Origin: JBPBQZ01 sp050955105
GTDB lineage: Bacteria > Pseudomonadota > Gammaproteobacteria > Burkholderiales > Burkholderiaceae
DNA length: 18,022 nt
Reading direction: 5' to 3'
Assembly (NCBI GenBank): GCA_050955105.1
Contig: JBPBQZ010000100.1
Coordinates: 1-18,022, forward strand
Shown here: positions 14,277 to 18,022 of the stretch, one piece after another
How positions within the stretch are numbered: position 1 is the first letter of the stretch
Layout of the letters: each line of letters opens with the position of its first letter
The notes under the pieces: generated by a model
The model's database searches: none
What the model saw: only the letters and a program-made list of their open reading frames with translations
Told to the model about the DNA's origin: nothing
Position numbers and translations under genes: made by a program

Positions 14277-16241
14277 TCACAGCAAGCTTGTGGAAATCCA
14301 GGGTACTGCCGCGATGATGACGACCGCGACCAGCAGCGCGCCCAGATAGGGCCACATTTTGCCGACCACGCGATCGGGATCGATGCCGGCAATCCCGCAC
14401 GCCGAGTAAAAGCCCACACCGAACGGCGGCGCGAACAGTCCGAGACCCATCGAAAACACCGCCACCATCGCGTAGTGCACTTCGTTGACGCCGATGGTAC
14501 GCGCCACCGGGAACAGGATTGAACCGAATAATACGATGGCCGGAATGCCTTCGAGTACGCTGCCCAGGCAGATGAACAGTAATACCGAAATACCGAGGAA
14601 CATGCCTTTGCTGCCGGCACCGGCTACCCATCCTGCAATTTGTCCGGCGAAGCCCGATTGAGTGAGCGCCCAGGCCATGGCGTTGGCAGTGGCGACGATC
14701 AGCAATACCGCGCCGGTGAGCGTGGCTGCGTCGACCAGCAAGGGATACAAGGACGAGAAGCGGAAGCTGCGGTAAATCACGAGACTGACCAGGGCGGTAT
14801 AGAAGATCGCAACGGTCGAGACCTCGGTGGCGGTGGCGATGCCCGACATCACCGTGCCGCGCACGATGAATGGCAGCACCAGCGCGGGAATCGCCACGCA
14901 GAAGGTGCGCAATACCTTCGACCAGTCGAACCGCGTGATGGCGCTGGACGTGGCGTGCGAGGCGGCAACAGAAGCGGGAGCCGAGGTCAGAGCAGATGCG
15001 GGCGCAGCAGCGGCGCCCGACGGCTGCCTGCGCGAGCGAAAGTGCACCAGGATGCCAAGCGCCAGCATGCCGACCACCGCCGGCAACAGGCCGCCTTTGA
15101 ACAGCGCGGCGATCGATACACCGGTGACCGAGCCGACGGTAATCAATACCAGGCTGGGCGGGATCGTCTCCGACATCGCGCCCGATGCGGCCAATAGCGC
15201 CACCATCTCAGCCGGATCACCGCCGCGTTTTTCGATCTCGGGAATCAGGCTGGGTGCGACCGCGGCCATGTCGGCGGACTTCGATCCCGAAATACCCGAT
15301 ACCAGGAACATCGCGCCCAGCAGCACGAACTGCAGGCCGCTACGGAAATGACCGACCAGCGCGCCGAGGAAATCGATCATGACGCGCGCGAAGCCGGTGA
15401 CCTCCATCAGCGCGCCCAAAAATACGAATAAGGGAATCGACAGCAGGATCAACGACGACATGCCATCTTCCATGCGGCTGGCGACGATCGACATCGACGT
15501 ATCGGTACAGAAAGTGAGATAAGCGACCGCGGCCACGCCGAACGAGAAGGCGATCGGTACACCCATGGCGATGCACAGGCACAGCAGTCCGACGAAAAAG
15601 ACCAGCAAGCTGGCGTTGCCGATTTCGGCGAACCATGGGCTGGCCCACCATAGCGCCCCGCTGACCAGGGCACCCACCAGCAGCGCTGCCGCCAGATGCC
15701 GCAGTGTCGATTCGGCTAGCGTGCGACGCAGCGTTTCGATCAACATCAACGCCAAGCCGACCGGTATCGCCAGCACGCGCAGGCCATCGGGCAGCCCGGT
15801 CGCCGGCATCTCGATTTGCCACTGCATCTGCACATGCTCGACCGCAGGCCCGAGCATGCAGCAGAGAAAGCCCAGCACCACCACGCTGCCGATTGCCGCC
15901 AGCCAGCGTCGCTGTGTGGGCGTAGCGTTGCTCACGAAGAAAGAGAGGCGCATGTGTCGGCCGCGCCGCACGGCGATGGCTGCGCCCAGCATCGACAGCC
16001 ACAGGAACAACATGGTCGCCAGTTCGTCCGACCAGACCAGCGGTTGGTCGAACACGTAACGTGAGACCACGCCCGATCCCAAAATCACAATTTCGGCCAG
16101 CAACAGCAGCGCGGCTGCGGCCTCCACCAGATGGTCGAAGCCGCGCGCGACCTGTCGCAAGCCATGCCACGCGCGCGGCCCGGTCAACGGATCGGGCGCC
16201 GCGGGCGCGGGCGCGGCGGCATGCAGCCGGCGCGCCTTCAT
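14277..16241 (-). CDS. TRAP transporter, fused small (DctQ) and large (DctM) membrane subunits
   Basis: The 654-residue membrane protein joins the two integral subunits of a tripartite ATP-independent periplasmic transporter, which imports carboxylates using the Na+ gradient. The DctQ part (about 36-175) has four TMs and the motif PLVWSDELATMLFLWLSMLG (67-86) with RRGRHMRL. A linker helix (about 180-205) leads into the DctM part (about 208-650), with MGVPIAFSFG (226-235), VSGISGSKSADMAAVAPSLIPE (314-335) and SGAMSETIPPS (353-363). Residues about 408-435 form an Ala/Ser/Pro-rich insert between the two DctM halves. The ATG overlaps the dctP stop (ATGA), so translation is coupled. AGGA precedes the start by 8 bases. 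Fused QM proteins are a known TRAP variant. Confidence 0.94.
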   Translation of the reverse strand: MKARRLHAAAPAPAAPDPLTGPRAWHGLRQVARGFDHLVEAAAALLLLAEIVILGSGVVSRYVFDQPLVWSDELATMLFLWLSMLGAAIAVRRGRHMRLSFFVSNATPTQRRWLAAIGSVVVLGFLCCMLGPAVEHVQMQWQIEMPATGLPDGLRVLAIPVGLALMLIETLRRTLAESTLRHLAAALLVGALVSGALWWASPWFAEIGNASLLVFFVGLLCLCIAMGVPIAFSFGVAAVAYLTFCTDTSMSIVASRMEDGMSSLILLSIPLFVFLGALMEVTGFARVMIDFLGALVGHFRSGLQFVLLGAMFLVSGISGSKSADMAAVAPSLIPEIEKRGGDPAEMVALLAASGAMSETIPPSLVLITVGSVTGVSIAALFKGGLLPAVVGMLALGILVHFRSRRQPSGAAAAPASALTSAPASVAASHATSSAITRFDWSKVLRTFCVAIPALVLPFIVRGTVMSGIATATEVSTVAIFYTALVSLVIYRSFRFSSLYPLLVDAATLTGAVLLIVATANAMAWALTQSGFAGQIAGWVAGAGSKGMFLGISVLLFICLGSVLEGIPAIVLFGSILFPVARTIGVNEVHYAMVAVFSMGLGLFAPPFGVGFYSACGIAGIDPDRVVGKMWPYLGALLVAVVIIAAVPWISTSLL

Positions 16242-17254
16242 TCCATCTGTCCTGCGTATTTTTCAAGCTTGGCCCATGCCACCGGTCCGAGTTTTTTGCG
16301 CCAGGTGCTATAGAAGCCGCCCTTGCTCAAGGCATCTCGAAATGCCGAGGCTTGCGGGTAGTCGAATACCAAGCCCTTGCCCTTGAGGAAGGCCTCGGCG
16401 TCAGCGCTGATCTTCGCGAGATCCGCGCGTTCGAGCACCACTGCCTGATCCATATGCTTGTTGATCAGTTGCTGCACGTCGGCTGGCAACTTGTTCCAGC
16501 TTTTCTGATTGCACAGATTCCACTGGTTGATCCACATATGGTTGGTCATCGAGCAGTACTTCTGCACTTCGTAGAATTTCGAGATTTCGATGGTGGCCAA
16601 GGGATTTTCCTGGCCATCGACGAGGTGCGTTTGCAAGGCCGAATAGGCTTCGCTGAAGTTGATGGAAGTGGGCGCGGCGCCGAGTGTTTCCCATAATGAG
16701 GTGTACATCGGGTTGACTGGCACGCGAATCTTGAAACCCTTCAAGTCTTCCGGCGCACGCACACGCCGTGTGCCCGAGGTGAGCTCGCGAAATCCCAGGT
16801 CGAAGCAGCGGTCCAGGCAGTGGATGTCGTATTTCTCGATGTTTTCGCGAATATAGGCGCCGAGGTCGCCATCCATCGCCGGCCAGATCTGCGCATAGGT
16901 CTTGAACGAAAACGGCACGTCGCTGAGGCTGGCCACCGGCACCAGCGGGGCCAGGCCGGTGCCCGCATACGAGAGAAAGTCGATCGAGCCCGCACGCAGT
17001 TGCGAGAGCGAATCGGTCTCGCTGCCCAGCAGGCCATTCGGAAAGAACTGAATGGCGACCTGTCCGTTCGATTCCTGATTGATCTGCTTTAGTGCCTCGG
17101 CAATGCGCACGTTGATGGGATGATCGGCGGGAAAGGTGTTGGCCCACTTCAACTTGAATTTTGCCGACTGCGCGTGGGCGCCCAGTGCGTAGGGCGCCGT
17201 CACGCAGGCGACGGCTCCGGCCTGCGCGATCTGTAGAAACCGCCTCCGTTCCAT
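16238..17254 (-). CDS. TRAP transporter substrate-binding protein (DctP family)
   Basis: The 338-residue periplasmic solute receptor delivers its ligand to the fused DctQM protein. The N-terminus, MERRRFLQIAQAGAVACVTAPYALGAHA, has a twin-arginine-like RRxFL motif and an AHA cleavage site before Gln29, so Tat export is likely. DctP features include FFPNGLLGSETDSLSQLRAGSIDF (70-93), VPFSFKTYAQIW (113-124) and PEDLKGFKIRVPVNPMYTSLWETLGAAP (168-195). Arg177 sits where DctP proteins use an Arg to grip the ligand carboxylate. LVDGQENPLATIEISKFYEVQKY (211-233) is the usual second-lobe signature. AGGAGA precedes the ATG at good spacing. The gene lies 54 bp after the amidohydrolase and overlaps dctQM by 4 bases. 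The ligand is probably an organic or aromatic acid. Confidence 0.94.
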   Translation of the reverse strand: MERRRFLQIAQAGAVACVTAPYALGAHAQSAKFKLKWANTFPADHPINVRIAEALKQINQESNGQVAIQFFPNGLLGSETDSLSQLRAGSIDFLSYAGTGLAPLVPVASLSDVPFSFKTYAQIWPAMDGDLGAYIRENIEKYDIHCLDRCFDLGFRELTSGTRRVRAPEDLKGFKIRVPVNPMYTSLWETLGAAPTSINFSEAYSALQTHLVDGQENPLATIEISKFYEVQKYCSMTNHMWINQWNLCNQKSWNKLPADVQQLINKHMDQAVVLERADLAKISADAEAFLKGKGLVFDYPQASAFRDALSKGGFYSTWRKKLGPVAWAKLEKYAGQME

Positions 17255-17308
17255 GCTTGTCTCCTAAGTTTTTATATTGGGTGCGGCGAGCAATCTTGTG
17301 CAACGACC

Positions 17309-18022
17309 TTACTGAACTGGGTAAGCAATGCCTTTGCGGGCCTTGAGCGCATCGAGATCGAAACGGAAGAACGCCGCGGCATTCAGGCCGAGGATTTTCT
17401 GGCGGCTGATGTCGCTCAAGCCGCCCATCGTGCGTTCGATGGCTTCGGCCGAATGCGGCCAGGTGCCTTCGTGATGGGGATAGTCGTTGGCCCACATGAA
17501 GTTGCCGGTGAAGTCGAACGGCTCGGCCAGGGCAAGGCCGGTGCGATCTTCCTGGAATGTCGCGAAGCCATGCGCGCGGTAGTAGTCACTAGGCAGCCCC
17601 TGCAATTTGGGACGCACCGAGAAGTGATGCTTTTTGTAGGCTTCGTCCATGGTGTCGAGCAGCCAGGGAATCCAGCCGATGCCGGCCTCGACGGTGGCGA
17701 ATTTCAACGACGGAAAGCGCTCGAGCACGCCCGACGCGCATAACTGCGTGACCGGTTCGATCGAGGGGGCGAGTGCATGACAGGCGTAATTGACGACCGC
17801 GCCGCCCGGGCCGCTGGCGGTGCGGGGGTCTTTGCCGGTGGCGACGTGGAAGGTGATGGGCATGCCGGTCTCGGCGATGACCGCCCAGAGCCGGTCGAAT
17901 TCCTTGTGGTTGTAGCTGGGTTCACCCGGCTTGTGCGGCCCCCAGATGGGCTTGTTGGGCAACATCAAAGCGCGGAAACCCAGCTTGGCCACGCGCTGGA
18001 TTTCTTCGATGGCGCCGTCGAT
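17309..18022 (-). CDS. Amidohydrolase-family (amidohydrolase_2) metal-dependent hydrolase/decarboxylase, N-terminus beyond window
   Basis: The 237 visible residues are the C-terminal part of an ACMSD-like amidohydrolase_2 protein; the frame is open to the right edge (IDGAIEEIQRVAKLGFRALML). Visible signatures are MPITFHVATG with a likely metal or active-site His, FPSLKFATVEAGIGWIPWLLDTMDEAY, and FMWANDYPHHEGTWPHS, whose Asp corresponds to the conserved late metal or catalytic Asp. The N-terminal HxH is missing because the window ends. The family includes decarboxylases and hydrolases of aromatic or unsaturated acids (gamma-resorcylate decarboxylase, ACMSD, 4-oxalomesaconate hydratase). The next genes on the strand are dctP, dctQM and gntR, so it probably acts on the acid that the TRAP system imports. 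The exact reaction cannot be assigned. Confidence 0.9.
   Translation of the reverse strand: MDGAIEEIQRVAKLGFRALMLPNKPIWGPHKPGEPSYNHKEFDRLWAVIAETGMPITFHVATGKDPRTASGPGGAVVNYACHALAPSIEPVTQLCASGVLERFPSLKFATVEAGIGWIPWLLDTMDEAYKKHHFSVRPKLQGLPSDYYRAHGFATFQEDRTGLALAEPFDFTGNFMWANDYPHHEGTWPHSAEAIERTMGGLSDISRQKILGLNAAAFFRFDLDALKARKGIAYPVQ

Noticed and set aside
14224..14631. Upstream in-frame extension of the GntR regulator
   Set aside because: It lies opposite nothing but overlaps the dctQM coding sequence in another frame; the regulator similarity begins at 14223 with a ribosome site.
1..18022. Search for CRISPR arrays, transposases, integrases, toxin-antitoxin pairs, tRNAs and rRNAs
   Set aside because: None seen by eye on either strand; the low-GC cassette has no visible mobile-element ends or target-site duplication.

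Overview
The window is GC-rich, densely packed bacterial DNA with short intergenic gaps. The gene families (fused DctQM TRAP transporter, FadR-type GntR regulator, Bcr/CflA and ACS-type MFS carriers, YfcG-like GST, HCCA isomerase, acyl-CoA ligase) suit a metabolically versatile proteobacterium, most likely Burkholderiales or a close relative. That placement is inferred from gene content and style; there is no rRNA or other marker gene here. I see no tRNA, rRNA, CRISPR array, transposase, phage gene or replication origin.

Layout. 1-2535: the 3' part of an EntS-like MFS exporter (+) converges on a Bcr/CflA drug efflux pump (-). 2536-2835: non-coding divergent region. 2836-4181 (+): a translationally coupled pair of glutathione-type enzymes, a YfcG/Ure2p-like GST and a DsbA-fold HCCA isomerase. 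4226-6872 (-): a fatty-acyl-CoA ligase followed by an aldo/keto reductase. 6999-7943 (+): an epoxide-hydrolase-like alpha/beta hydrolase, convergent with a zinc-independent medium-chain alcohol/quinone reductase (7966-8973, -). A perfect 13-bp hairpin with the hydrolase stop codon in its loop lies at this junction.

9076-10755 (-) is compositionally different (sampled lines near 43% GC against about 70% next door). It holds a small Fe(II)/2-oxoglutarate oxygenase followed by an EamA-type exporter resembling the cysteine/O-acetylserine exporter. A LysE/RhtB amino-acid exporter (11017-11742, +) diverges from it. This looks like a transferred cassette that oxidises a small, probably amino-acid-like, molecule and exports it. 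It is the best candidate here for an undescribed system, although its substrate cannot be read from sequence.

11953-13308 (+): an organic-acid MFS symporter. Its upstream region carries three CGGTAA/TTACCG hexamers spaced exactly 22 bp apart around a possible promoter. It converges on a minus-strand catabolic operon, read from the right edge: amidohydrolase (partial) - dctP - fused dctQM - gntR. Just past the gntR stop is a 37-codon remnant of the C-terminus of a short-chain dehydrogenase, then a strong hairpin. The operon probably imports and processes a carboxylate or aromatic acid under control of its own regulator, and has lost a dehydrogenase gene at its distal end.
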